Position numbers and translations under genes: made by a program. Below are positions 44,553 to 52,904 of a DNA stretch of 64,000 nucleotides, one piece after another. Origin of the DNA: Pseudomonas kermanshahensis (GTDB taxonomy: Bacteria; Pseudomonadota; Gammaproteobacteria; Pseudomonadales; Pseudomonadaceae); assembly GCF_014269205.2 (NCBI RefSeq), contig NZ_JABWRY020000001.1, forward strand, positions 4,383,501 to 4,447,500. The letters are read 5' to 3'. The notes under the pieces were generated by a model. The model was not told the DNA's origin and made no database searches. It worked only from the letters and a program-made list of their open reading frames with translations. How positions within the stretch are numbered: the stretch's first letter is position 1; every line of letters begins with the position of its first letter.

Positions 44553-45431
44553 ATGAACTGCGAACTGATCCTCGACGCCCGCAACGGTACCGGCGAAAGC
44601 CCTGTGTGGCACCCTACCGAACAGGCCCTGTACTGGGTCGACATCCCTGCCCGCACACTGCACCGCTGGCAGCCCAATGGGGCCCAGCAGGCGTGGCAAG
44701 GTGACGAAATGCTCGCCTGCATCGCCCGCACCGAACACGGGTGGGTCGCGGGGATGGAAAGCGGCATCTTCCACCTCGAACCCAAGGCCGACGGCAGCCT
44801 CGACAGCCGCCTGCTCAGCACCGTCGAACATGCCCAGGGCGGCATGCGCTTCAACGATGGGCGCTGCGACCGCCAGGGCCGCTTCTGGGCCGGCACCATG
44901 TTGATGGACATGCCGCAGGGCGCCCATGTCGGGGCGCTGTACCGGCATGACGGCGAAGGGCACCTGCACCTGCAGCAGGACGGCATGATCGTGCCCAATG
45001 GCCTGGCCTTCAGCCCCGACGGCATGCGCATGTACCTGTCGGACTCGCACCCCAACGTGCAGAAAATCTGGGTGTTCGACTACGACATCGACAGCGGTAC
45101 GCCCCACAACAAGCGGTTGTTCGTCGACATGCATGCCTACCCTGGCCGCCCAGACGGCGCCGCCATCGACCAGGACGGCTGCTACTGGATCTGCGGCAAC
45201 GACGCCGGCCAGGTCCACCGCTTCACCCCCGATGGCCGCCTGGACCGCTCGCTCAATGTACCGGTGAAAAAACCGGCCATGTGCGCCTTTGGTGGCGCCA
45301 ACCTGGACACCCTGTTCGTCACGTCGATCCGCCCTGCGGGCATTGACCTCTCCGACCAGCCGCTGGCCGGTGGGGTATTTGCCTTCGAGCTCGGCGTCAA
45401 AGGCCTGGAGGAGCCTGCCTACCGGGGCTGA
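44553..45431 (+). CDS. uxuL: SMP-30/gluconolaconase family lactonase (aldarolactonase)
   Basis: This 292-residue beta-propeller lactonase of the SMP-30/gluconolactonase family has metal-site segments GTGESPVWHP, GGMRFNDGRCD, VPNGLAFSPDG and RPDGAAIDQDG. After uronate dehydrogenase it would open glucaro- or galactaro-1,5-lactone, the role described for UxuL in Pseudomonas. AGGAGG sits 10 bases upstream of the ATG, 25 bases after udh. The name is inferred from context and family. Confidence 0.85.
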   Translation: MNCELILDARNGTGESPVWHPTEQALYWVDIPARTLHRWQPNGAQQAWQGDEMLACIARTEHGWVAGMESGIFHLEPKADGSLDSRLLSTVEHAQGGMRFNDGRCDRQGRFWAGTMLMDMPQGAHVGALYRHDGEGHLHLQQDGMIVPNGLAFSPDGMRMYLSDSHPNVQKIWVFDYDIDSGTPHNKRLFVDMHAYPGRPDGAAIDQDGCYWICGNDAGQVHRFTPDGRLDRSLNVPVKKPAMCAFGGANLDTLFVTSIRPAGIDLSDQPLAGGVFAFELGVKGLEEPAYRG

Positions 45432-45494
45432 ACACCCGCTCTGCCACACACTTGCACACACGAAACCGGATAATAAAAACCACGGAGTTTCACC

Positions 45495-46466
45495 ATGACC
45501 TTCAAACGCAAGCTGCTCCTTGCCGTACTCCCCTTCGCCTTCAGCCTGTCGATGCCGGCCTCCGCGCTGGACATCAAGTTTGCCGAGATTCACCCGGCCG
45601 GCTACCCGACCGTGGTCGCCGAACAGAACATGGGCAAAAAGCTCGAAGCCGCCAGCAATGGCGAGATCACCTTCAAGATGTTCGCCGGTGGGGTGCTCGG
45701 CTCCGAGAAGGAAGTGATCGAGCAGGCACAGATTGGTGCCGTACAAATGACCCGCGTCAGCCTGGGGATCGTCGGCCCGGTGGTGCCGGACGTGAACGTG
45801 TTCAACATGCCGTTCGTGTTCCGTGACCATGAACACATGCGCAAGATCATCGACGGCGACATCGGCCAGGAGATCCTCGACAAGATCACCAACTCCGAAT
45901 TCAACCTGGTGGCCCTGGCCTGGATGGATGGCGGCTCGCGCAGCATCTACACGAAAAAACCGGTGCGCAGCCTTGAAGACCTCAAGGGCATGAAGATCCG
46001 CGTGCAGGGCAACCCACTGTTCATCGACATGATGAACGCCATGGGCGGCAACGGCATTGCCATGGACACTGGCGAAATCTTCAGCGCCCTGCAGACCGGC
46101 GTGATCGACGGCGCCGAGAACAACCCGCCGACGCTGCTCGAGCACAACCACTTCCAGAGTGCCAAGTACTACACCCTCACTGGCCACCTGATCCTGCCGG
46201 AACCGGTGGTGATGTCCAAGACCACCTGGAACAAGCTCACCGCAGACCAACAGGCACTGGTGAAGAAAGTCGCGCGTGAAGCGCAGATGGAAGAGCGTGC
46301 GCTGTGGGACGCCAAGTCCGCAGCCAGCGAAGAGAAGCTGAAGGCGGCCGGTGTCGAGTTCATCACCGTCGACAAAAAGCCGTTCTTCGACGCCACCGCA
46401 TCGGTCCGCGAGAAGTACGGCGCACCGTACGCCGACCTGATGAAGCGTATCGACGCCGTCCAGTAA
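45495..46466 (+). CDS. TRAP transporter solute-binding protein DctP-type
   Basis: This 323-residue periplasmic protein has a signal peptide (residues 1-24, ending ASA) and the DctP-type fold. Family features are GGSRSIYTKKPVRSLEDLKGMKIRVQGNPLFIDMMNAMGG and the signature Arg that binds carboxylates. Its place after udh and the lactonase suggests uronates or aldarates as ligand. It is the first gene of a DctP-DctQ-DctM set. Confidence 0.92.
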   Translation: MTFKRKLLLAVLPFAFSLSMPASALDIKFAEIHPAGYPTVVAEQNMGKKLEAASNGEITFKMFAGGVLGSEKEVIEQAQIGAVQMTRVSLGIVGPVVPDVNVFNMPFVFRDHEHMRKIIDGDIGQEILDKITNSEFNLVALAWMDGGSRSIYTKKPVRSLEDLKGMKIRVQGNPLFIDMMNAMGGNGIAMDTGEIFSALQTGVIDGAENNPPTLLEHNHFQSAKYYTLTGHLILPEPVVMSKTTWNKLTADQQALVKKVAREAQMEERALWDAKSAASEEKLKAAGVEFITVDKKPFFDATASVREKYGAPYADLMKRIDAVQ

Positions 46467-46532
46467 TACCGGCCCCTTCCAAGACGACCTCGACAGTGCG
46501 GCAGCCGCCGCCCTGTCGCTTTGGTGATGCCT

Positions 46533-47060
46533 ATGAAATCGCTTTTCCTGAGCGTGAACGACACGCTGTACCGCTGCTGCATCTGGATTGCGGGCCTGTC
46601 GATCCTGACCATGACGCTGATCATTCCGTGGGGCATCTTCGCCCGCTACGTGCTGGGCACCGGTTCCAGCTGGCCTGAGCCGGTCGCGATCTTGCTGATG
46701 GTTGTGTTCACTTTCGTCGGCGCCGCCGCCAGCTACCGGGCGGGGGCGCACATGGCGGTGGCGATGATCACCGACCGCCTGCCCGCCCTGCAGCGCCAGC
46801 TGGTTTCACTGCTGGTGCAACTGCTGATGATCGTGGTGTGCGTGTTCATGACCTATTACGGCACCAAGCTGTGCATCACCACCTGGAACCAGTCGCTGGC
46901 TTCTCTGCCAGGCATACGCGTGGGCATGACTTACGCGCCGATCCCGGTGGGGGGCGTGCTGACGCTGATCTTTGTCGTGGAAAAACTCCTGCTGGGCGAC
47001 CAAAGCAACCGCAAGGTGGTGCGTTTCGACCTGGCTGAAGAAAGCGAAGGAGCTGCGTAA
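46533..47060 (+). CDS. TRAP transporter small membrane subunit DctQ-type
   Basis: This 175-residue protein has four predicted membrane helices (about residues 18-40, 52-70, 90-110, 128-150) with the DctQ segment SWPEPVAILLMVVFTFVGAAASYR. ATG 46533 is preferred; ATG 46527 is possible. Its stop is directly followed by the ATG of the large subunit. Confidence 0.9.
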   Translation: MKSLFLSVNDTLYRCCIWIAGLSILTMTLIIPWGIFARYVLGTGSSWPEPVAILLMVVFTFVGAAASYRAGAHMAVAMITDRLPALQRQLVSLLVQLLMIVVCVFMTYYGTKLCITTWNQSLASLPGIRVGMTYAPIPVGGVLTLIFVVEKLLLGDQSNRKVVRFDLAEESEGAA

Positions 47061-48341
47061 ATGGATGCGTTCATTCTGTTGGGCAGTTTCATCGCGCTGA
47101 TCCTGATCGGCATGCCGGTGGCTTACGCCTTAGGCCTGTCTGCGCTGATCGGCGCCTGGTGGATCGATATCCCGCTGCAGGCGATGATGATCCAGGTGGC
47201 CAGTGGGGTTAACAAGTTTTCGTTGCTGGCGATTCCGTTTTTCGTACTGGCTGGCGCGATCATGGCCGAGGGCGGCATGTCCAGGCGGCTGGTGGCGTTC
47301 GCCGGGGTGCTGGTGGGCTTCGTGCGTGGGGGGTTGTCGCTGGTCAACATCATGGCCTCGACGTTCTTTGGCGCGATTTCCGGCTCTTCGGTGGCCGACA
47401 CCGCGTCGGTGGGCTCGGTGCTGATCCCAGAGATGGAGCGCAAAGGCTACCCGCGTGAATTCTCCACCGCCGTGACCGTCAGTGGCTCGGTGCAGGCGCT
47501 GCTGACCCCGCCCAGCCACAACTCGGTGCTGTACTCGCTGGCTGCGGGGGGCACGGTGTCGATCGCTTCGCTGTTCATGGCCGGGGTGATGCCTGGGCTG
47601 TTGCTGAGCGCGGTGATGATGGGCCTGTGCCTGATCTTCGCGAAAAAGCGCAACTACCCCAAAGGCGAAGTGATCCCGCTGCGCCAGGCGCTGAAAATCG
47701 CTGGCGAGGCACTGTGGGGGCTGATGGCGATGGTCATCATCCTCGGCGGTATTCTGTCGGGCGTATTCACCGCGACCGAGTCGGCCGCCGTGGCCGTGGT
47801 CTGGTCGTTCTTCGTGACCATGTTCATCTACCGCGACTACAAGTGGCGTGACCTGCCCAAGTTGATGCACCGCACGGTACGCACCATCTCGATCGTGATG
47901 ATCCTGATCGGCTTTGCCGCAAGCTTCGGCTACGTGATGACGCTGATGCAGATCCCCTCGAAAATCACCACGGCGTTCCTGACCCTGTCGGATAACCGCT
48001 ACGTGATCCTCATGTGCATCAACTTCATGCTGCTGCTGTTGGGCACGGTGATGGACATGGCGCCGCTGATCCTGATCCTGACCCCGATCCTGCTGCCGGT
48101 GATCACGGGCATCGGCGTAGACCCAGTGCACTTCGGCATGATCATGTTGGTGAACTTGGGTATCGGCCTGATCACACCGCCGGTGGGCGCGGTGCTGTTC
48201 GTCGGTTCGGCCGTCGGCAAGGTGAGCATCGAGTCGACGGTGAAGGCGCTGCTGCCCTTCTACCTGGCGTTGTTCCTGGTATTGATGGCCGTGACCTACA
48301 TCCCTGCCATCTCGCTCTGGCTGCCCAGCGTGGTGCTGTAA
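47061..48341 (+). CDS. TRAP transporter large permease DctM-type
   Basis: This 426-residue membrane protein of about 12-13 helices has DctM features: GAISGSSVADTASVGSVLIPEMERKGYPREFSTAVT and, near the C-terminus, GLITPPVGAVLFVGSAVGKVS. With DctP and DctQ it forms a sodium-driven uptake system, probably for uronates. A terminator follows, ending the udh-to-dctM transcript. Confidence 0.94.
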   Translation: MDAFILLGSFIALILIGMPVAYALGLSALIGAWWIDIPLQAMMIQVASGVNKFSLLAIPFFVLAGAIMAEGGMSRRLVAFAGVLVGFVRGGLSLVNIMASTFFGAISGSSVADTASVGSVLIPEMERKGYPREFSTAVTVSGSVQALLTPPSHNSVLYSLAAGGTVSIASLFMAGVMPGLLLSAVMMGLCLIFAKKRNYPKGEVIPLRQALKIAGEALWGLMAMVIILGGILSGVFTATESAAVAVVWSFFVTMFIYRDYKWRDLPKLMHRTVRTISIVMILIGFAASFGYVMTLMQIPSKITTAFLTLSDNRYVILMCINFMLLLLGTVMDMAPLILILTPILLPVITGIGVDPVHFGMIMLVNLGIGLITPPVGAVLFVGSAVGKVSIESTVKALLPFYLALFLVLMAVTYIPAISLWLPSVVL

Positions 48342-48345
48342 AGCC

Positions 48346-48375
48346 AAATGGGGCCGCTTGCGGCCCCATCCTCTT
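48346..48375 (+). terminator. Terminator after the TRAP operon
   Basis: ATGGGGCCGC TT GCGGCCCCAT stem followed by CCTCTTTT. Confidence 0.85.
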
Positions 48376-48394
48376 TTGCAAATGGATCCTGCAC

Positions 48395-49318
48395 ATGGCT
48401 GTTCCCTCCTCTGCCACTCCCCTCTTTCCTCGCAAGCTGGCGCTGGCGCTACTGGCGCTGCTGGCCTGCTCGTTCGCCGCCAACCACGTTGCCGCACGCA
48501 TCGCCTTCGATGACGGCACCGGCGTGCTGCTGGCGATTCTCTGCCGCTCCGGCATCACCTTTCTGGTCCTGGCCTGCCTGCTGCTGTGGCAACGCCAGGC
48601 AGTGGGCCTGCCGACCGGCACACGGCGCTGGCAATTACTGCTTGGGCTGCTGATCGCCACGCAGAGCCTGTGCCTGTATTCGGCGGTGGCGCGCATCCCG
48701 GTGGCACTGGCGCTACTGGTGGGCAATACCTTCCCGATGTTGCTGGCGCTGCTCACGTGGGCCTTGGGCGGCGCGCGCCCGACTGGCCGCACCGTGCTGT
48801 TCATGGGCCTGATCCTCTGCGGCCTGGTGCTGGCGCTGGATGTACCGGCGCGGCTGGCCGACAGCGCCGACGCCAACCCGCACTGGGCCCTGGGCGTCAG
48901 CCTGGCCTTCTGCGCCGCGTGCGCCTTCGCCTGCGCGCTGTGGATCACCGATCACAAACTGGCCGCCGTACGCGGCCCGGTACGCAGCCTGCTGACCTTG
49001 CTGATCGTGTTCTCCAGCATGCTGGTGGCAGGCGCAAGCGGCGTGATGCCTTCCGGGCTGTCGCTGCCCGCCAGCAGCAGCGGGTGGGCGGCCTTGGCAA
49101 GCCTGGTGGTGCTGTATGGCGTGGCCTTCACCCTGCTGTTTGTCTGTGTGCCCCGGCTGAACATGGCGCAGAACGCGCCGGTGATGAACATCGAACCGAT
49201 CGCCACCTTGCTGCTGGGCTGGGCGTTGCTGGATCAGCGCCTGAGTACCTGGCAACTGATCGGCGGTGCCGTGGTGGTGTGCGGCATCGTGCTGCTGACC
49301 TATCGCCGGGCGAGCTGA
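48395..49318 (+). CDS. EamA/DMT family transporter
   Basis: This 307-residue protein has about ten hydrophobic helices in two EamA halves. The first includes LALLACSFAANHVAARIAF; the second ends PVMNIEPIATLLLGWALLDQRLSTWQLIGGAVVVCGI, a typical DMT end. It likely exports or imports a metabolite, possibly linked to the sugar-acid pathway. The frame extends upstream inside dctM; the ATG at 48395 lies just past the terminator. Confidence 0.9.
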   Translation: MAVPSSATPLFPRKLALALLALLACSFAANHVAARIAFDDGTGVLLAILCRSGITFLVLACLLLWQRQAVGLPTGTRRWQLLLGLLIATQSLCLYSAVARIPVALALLVGNTFPMLLALLTWALGGARPTGRTVLFMGLILCGLVLALDVPARLADSADANPHWALGVSLAFCAACAFACALWITDHKLAAVRGPVRSLLTLLIVFSSMLVAGASGVMPSGLSLPASSSGWAALASLVVLYGVAFTLLFVCVPRLNMAQNAPVMNIEPIATLLLGWALLDQRLSTWQLIGGAVVVCGIVLLTYRRAS

Positions 49319-49343
49319 GCAAACATTCTGAAAGGAGCCGCTG

Positions 49344-50213
49344 ATGGCTGTCACCGAACTGCACCTGCAAGACCACCTGACCCGCCTGAGCCTGGCGCCG
49401 GACCTGGGCGCCAGCCTGATCAACTGGGAAGTGAAAGCGACCGGGCAGGCGCTGCTGCGCCACTCTGACCAAGACGCGCTCGCCAGCGGCACGCCGCGGC
49501 AACTGGCGTGCTACCCACTGGCGCCTTGGTCCAACCGGATTGCCCAAGGGGGTTTCGAGCGCCCCGAGGGTTGGCTGGCGTTGGCGCCCAACACCGCACA
49601 CGACCCCTACCCGATTCATGGCACCGCCTGGCAGCAGGCCTGGCAGGTGGACCACCACAGTGAACGCCGTGCCCGGCTGACGCTCGACAGCCAGTTGCCC
49701 TTTGCCTACCGGGCGACGCTGGATGTGCACCTGCTCGACGGGTGCCTGAACCTCGACTTGCATGTAACCCACCTGGATGAAACGGCCACCTGGTATGGGC
49801 TGGGGCTGCACCCCTACTTCCCGCGCTATCCGGACACCCGGCTAAGCGCTATGGCGCAGCATGTGTGGCTGGCAGAAGAGGGGCGGCTGCCGTCGTACCC
49901 GGCTGAGCTGCCTGATGACTGGTGCTTCGACACCCCGGCCGGGTTGCCGACCAGGGTGGTCGATCATGCGTTCGGTGGTTGGCCTGGCAGCTGCGTGATC
50001 GAACAGCCCAGCGCAGGCTATGCCCTGGAATGCACGGCCAGTGGGTGTGAACATTTTCTGTTGTTCTGCCCACCGGGCAAGGCGTTTTTCTGCTTCGAGC
50101 CGGTCAGCCACCCGATCAACGCGCATCACCTGCCTGGGCGGCCAGGGTTGCGGTTGTTGCAGCAGGGTGAGGCGATGAGCTTGGGGTTCAAGATGCAGTA
50201 TCGGGCGCTGTAG
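49344..50213 (+). CDS. Aldose 1-epimerase family protein
   Basis: This 289-residue galactose-mutarotase-like protein has PLAPWSNRIAQGGF, the sugar-binding His in PIHGTAWQQAW, the second His in GLGLHPYFPR and the catalytic Glu in CFEPVSHPINAHH. It interconverts anomers, here probably of uronic acids, fitting the neighbouring dehydrogenase, which needs one anomer. GAAAGGAG precedes the ATG. It follows the EamA gene by 25 bases. Confidence 0.9.
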   Translation: MAVTELHLQDHLTRLSLAPDLGASLINWEVKATGQALLRHSDQDALASGTPRQLACYPLAPWSNRIAQGGFERPEGWLALAPNTAHDPYPIHGTAWQQAWQVDHHSERRARLTLDSQLPFAYRATLDVHLLDGCLNLDLHVTHLDETATWYGLGLHPYFPRYPDTRLSAMAQHVWLAEEGRLPSYPAELPDDWCFDTPAGLPTRVVDHAFGGWPGSCVIEQPSAGYALECTASGCEHFLLFCPPGKAFFCFEPVSHPINAHHLPGRPGLRLLQQGEAMSLGFKMQYRAL

Positions 50214-50229
50214 GGGGTTGCCTGTATAG

Positions 50230-50246
50230 GGGTCGCTTTGCGACCC
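50230..50246 (+). terminator. Hairpin after the epimerase gene
   Basis: GGGTCGC TTT GCGACCC forms a short stem shortly downstream of the stop codon, without a T run. Confidence 0.45.
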
Positions 50247-50252
50247 ATCGCC

Positions 50253-50408
50253 GCAAGCCAGCTCCCACAGGTGCGGCGCTAGCCTTGGAGGCTACACCGT
50301 TCGGGTGGGAGCAACTGTCTTGTGGTGCTTGTTCCGGCCTCATCGCTGGCAAGCCAGCTCCCACAGGTGCGGCGCTAGCCTTGGAGGCTACACCGTTCGG
50401 GTGGGAGC
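50253..50408. repeat. Tandem copies of a 60-bp REP-derived element
   Basis: A 60-bp sequence (50253-50312) is repeated exactly at 50349-50408, 96 bp apart. Each copy carries a REP half (AAGCCAGCTCCCAC) and the core GGTGCGGCGCTAGCCTTGGA. The reverse complement of the same element, with small differences, occurs at 17024-17105. It separates convergent genes. Confidence 0.9.
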
Positions 50409-50454
50409 TGGCTTGCCGGCGATGGGCTGCAGAGCAGCCCCGCGATCTCAAGCT

Positions 50455-51750
50455 TTAAACCAGCACTTCGCCGGTGGCCACGCCCTGCCGCGCGACCGGC
50501 TCACCCCGTACCTCACGCGCAACCTTCCACACCAGCACCGCCGCAACGATATCGAACGCTGCCAGCACCACGAACAGCGGGCTGTAGCCGATCTGCGTCA
50601 CCAGGATGCCGAACACCAGGGTAAACACCGCCGCGCCCAGGTACCCGCACATCCCGCCCATACCTGTCGCGGTGGCCACCTGGTCCTTGCTGAACGAATC
50701 CGACGTGATCGAATACAGCGCCCCCGACAGCGTCTGGTGCGCAAAGCCACCCATGCACAGCAGCAAAATCGCGGTATACGGGCTTTCAACCAAGCCAATG
50801 CACGCTGGACCGATCATGCAGCTGGCACCGAATACCAGCACCATCTTGCGCGACGTGAACAACGACACCTTCAAGTGACGGTGGAACAGCGGGCTCAGGT
50901 AACCACCGAGCACACAGCCGATGTCCGCCGCGAGAAACGGCAGCCAAGCGAACATCGCCACTTCCTTGATGTTCATGTGCCGCTCGGTCATCAGGTACAG
51001 CGGGATCCAGGCATTGAAGGTTTGCCAGGCCGGCTCCGAGAGGATTCGCGCGGAGGCGATGGCGTAGAAGTTCCGGGTCTTGAAGATGCGTTTCCAGGCG
51101 CCCTTCTCGCGCTTCTCTGCCTTGAAGTGCGCTTCCTGGCCAGACAGGATGTAGTCACGCTCTTCGCTGCTCAAGCGCTTCTGATCGCGAGGGTGTTTGT
51201 AGAACAGCATCCACAAAACCGTCCAGACGATGCCGGACACCCCGACCATCACAAAGGCCAGTTGCCAGCCGCTGTGCAGGATCGCCCACACCACCAGAGG
51301 CGGCGCCAGCAACGCCCCCAGCGAAGAGCCGATGTTGAACCAGCCGATCGCCACCGACCGCTCTTTGGCCGGGAACCATTCAGTGGTGGCCTTGACCCCG
51401 GCAGGCAAGCCGGCCGCTTCGGTCATGCCCAGCAGCCCGCGCATGAAGGCCATGCTTTGCCAGCCCGTGGCCAAAGCTGCGCCAGCACACGCCACCGACC
51501 AGGCCATGGCGAACACGGCAAAACCGAGCTTGGTCCCGATGAAGTCGATAAACCAGCCGGCGATCGGCTGCATAAGGGCGTAGCACACCTGCCAGGCGGC
51601 GACGATCTTGGCGTATTGCTCGGTCGTGATGGAGAGGTCGGTCATCAAGGTGGGGGCAGCCACCGAGAGGGTATTGCGGGCGAGGTAGTTGACGACGAGC
51701 CCAGCCGTGACGAGGCTGACCATCCACCAACGGATGCCTTTGATCTTCAT
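50455..51750 (-). CDS. exuT: ExuT-like hexuronate MFS transporter
   Basis: This 431-residue 12-helix major-facilitator protein closely resembles E. coli ExuT: start KIKGIRWWMVSLVT, NYLARNTLSVAAPTLM, EWFPAKERSVAIGWFNIGSS, FYKHPRDQKRLSSEERDYI and CMGGFAHQTLSGAL. ExuT is a proton symporter for galacturonate and glucuronate. It converges with the epimerase gene and is preceded by two GTTGTACGAC motifs, tying it to the uronate locus. Confidence 0.92.
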   Translation of the reverse strand: MKIKGIRWWMVSLVTAGLVVNYLARNTLSVAAPTLMTDLSITTEQYAKIVAAWQVCYALMQPIAGWFIDFIGTKLGFAVFAMAWSVACAGAALATGWQSMAFMRGLLGMTEAAGLPAGVKATTEWFPAKERSVAIGWFNIGSSLGALLAPPLVVWAILHSGWQLAFVMVGVSGIVWTVLWMLFYKHPRDQKRLSSEERDYILSGQEAHFKAEKREKGAWKRIFKTRNFYAIASARILSEPAWQTFNAWIPLYLMTERHMNIKEVAMFAWLPFLAADIGCVLGGYLSPLFHRHLKVSLFTSRKMVLVFGASCMIGPACIGLVESPYTAILLLCMGGFAHQTLSGALYSITSDSFSKDQVATATGMGGMCGYLGAAVFTLVFGILVTQIGYSPLFVVLAAFDIVAAVLVWKVAREVRGEPVARQGVATGEVLV

Positions 51751-51851
51751 GGGTCACCTGAATCTTATTTTTAGAGGTGCGGGTGAGTGCCTCAACGCTG
51801 GCAGCGCTAATTGAGACAATTTGTTTCAGGCGCAAGATTGCCATGTCGTAG

Positions 51852-51864
51852 GTCGTCGTACAAC
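51852..51864 (-). promoter_or_regulatory. GTTGTACGACGAC site upstream of exuT
   Basis: On the minus strand GTTGTACGAC is exact (51855-51864). It lies about 102 bases before the exuT start codon. Confidence 0.6.
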
Positions 51865-51910
51865 ATAAATTGTTAACGGATGTGTATCTATAGGGGTGTT
51901 ATTGCAGGGG

Positions 51911-51923
51911 GTTGTACGACCTC
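51911..51923 (+). promoter_or_regulatory. GTTGTACGACCTC site at the lysR end
   Basis: A second exact GTTGTACGAC lies at 51911-51920, touching the stop codon of the LysR gene, 161 bases upstream of exuT. Confidence 0.5.
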
Positions 51924-52818
51924 AATCCAGCCCTTGGGCTCGAAGCGCATGGGCTAGCATGTCGATGAAGGTCCTGACTTTGGCGGACCCGTACTTGCTC
52001 TCCCGGTGCAGCACATGGATCGGCCAGGGGGCTTCTTCGTACTCGGCCAGAATGACCTGCAACTGCCCGTTTGCTATCTCGTCTGCCACTTGGTACGACA
52101 GCAACCGTGCGATCCCCAGCCCGCCACTGGCTGCGGCAATCGCCCCATCATTGCTGGTCACCGTCAGTCGCGGCTTCATGCGGACCAAGGTCGGCTCATC
52201 CGTCACGCCGAAGCGCCAACCGGCCCGGGGCGACAAGTTGGTGGTGCCGATCACCGCATGGCCTGGCAAGTCCGATGGGTGTTGCGGCACGCCGTGGCGC
52301 GCCAGGTAGTCCGGCGAGGCGCAGAGCATGCGCCGCACCCTGCCCACCCGCAGCGCCTTCAGGCCGGAGTCCGGCAGCGGGCCGATGCGCACGGCCACGT
52401 CCATGCCCTCCTCGACCATGTTCACCACCCGGTCGAGGAAGTACGCAGACACGTCGACCTCGGGGTATTGCTGCAGGTAACGAACGATGCACGGCATGAC
52501 GAACTTCTTGCCGAACAGGATCGGCGCAGTAACGGCCAAGTCCCCCTTGGGCGTGGCGTTGATACCGGCCGCGGCTTCATTGGCCTCGTGGATGCTGGCG
52601 AGAATATGCCGGGTGTCTTCCAGGTAGCGGCCACCCGCTTCGGTCAGGCGCACGCTGCGGGTGGTGCGCAGCAGCAGTTTGACCCCCAACTGGTCTTCCA
52701 GGGCACTGACGGCACGGGTCACTGCGGCGGGCGAGATGTCCAGCCGGCGGGCGGCAGCGGCGAAGCTTTCCAGCTCGCCGACTGCTACGAACACCTTCAT
52801 CAGGTGAATCTGATCCAT
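51922..52818 (-). CDS. LysR family transcriptional regulator
   Basis: This 298-residue protein has an N-terminal winged helix (MDQIHLMKVFVAVGELESFAAAARRLDISPAAVTRAVSALE) and a periplasmic-binding-like effector domain. It belongs to the DsdA/CrgA-like large LysR group. It is on the same strand as the redox fusion and GST upstream, and precedes exuT. AGGAG lies before the ATG. Ligand and targets unknown; the adjacent redox genes are more likely targets than exuT. Confidence 0.93.
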   Translation of the reverse strand: MDQIHLMKVFVAVGELESFAAAARRLDISPAAVTRAVSALEDQLGVKLLLRTTRSVRLTEAGGRYLEDTRHILASIHEANEAAAGINATPKGDLAVTAPILFGKKFVMPCIVRYLQQYPEVDVSAYFLDRVVNMVEEGMDVAVRIGPLPDSGLKALRVGRVRRMLCASPDYLARHGVPQHPSDLPGHAVIGTTNLSPRAGWRFGVTDEPTLVRMKPRLTVTSNDGAIAAASGGLGIARLLSYQVADEIANGQLQVILAEYEEAPWPIHVLHRESKYGSAKVRTFIDMLAHALRAQGLD

Positions 52819-52904
52819 GCCGGCTCCTGGAATGTCGGGGGGTGTGGATTATCGATTATCTGCGGTTTTTTCGCTGCCCTGTGCGCAGGCCACAACAGTC
52901 AGCA

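Noticed and set aside
50253..50408. The repeated 60-bp units as a CRISPR array
   Set aside because: There are only two copies with one spacer-sized gap, the units carry REP arms, and there are no cas genes.
51922..52818. LysR gene as regulator of the uronate operator motif
   Set aside because: The shared motif is a GntR-type palindrome rather than the LysR T-N11-A form, and the LysR gene is coupled by position to the redox/GST genes.
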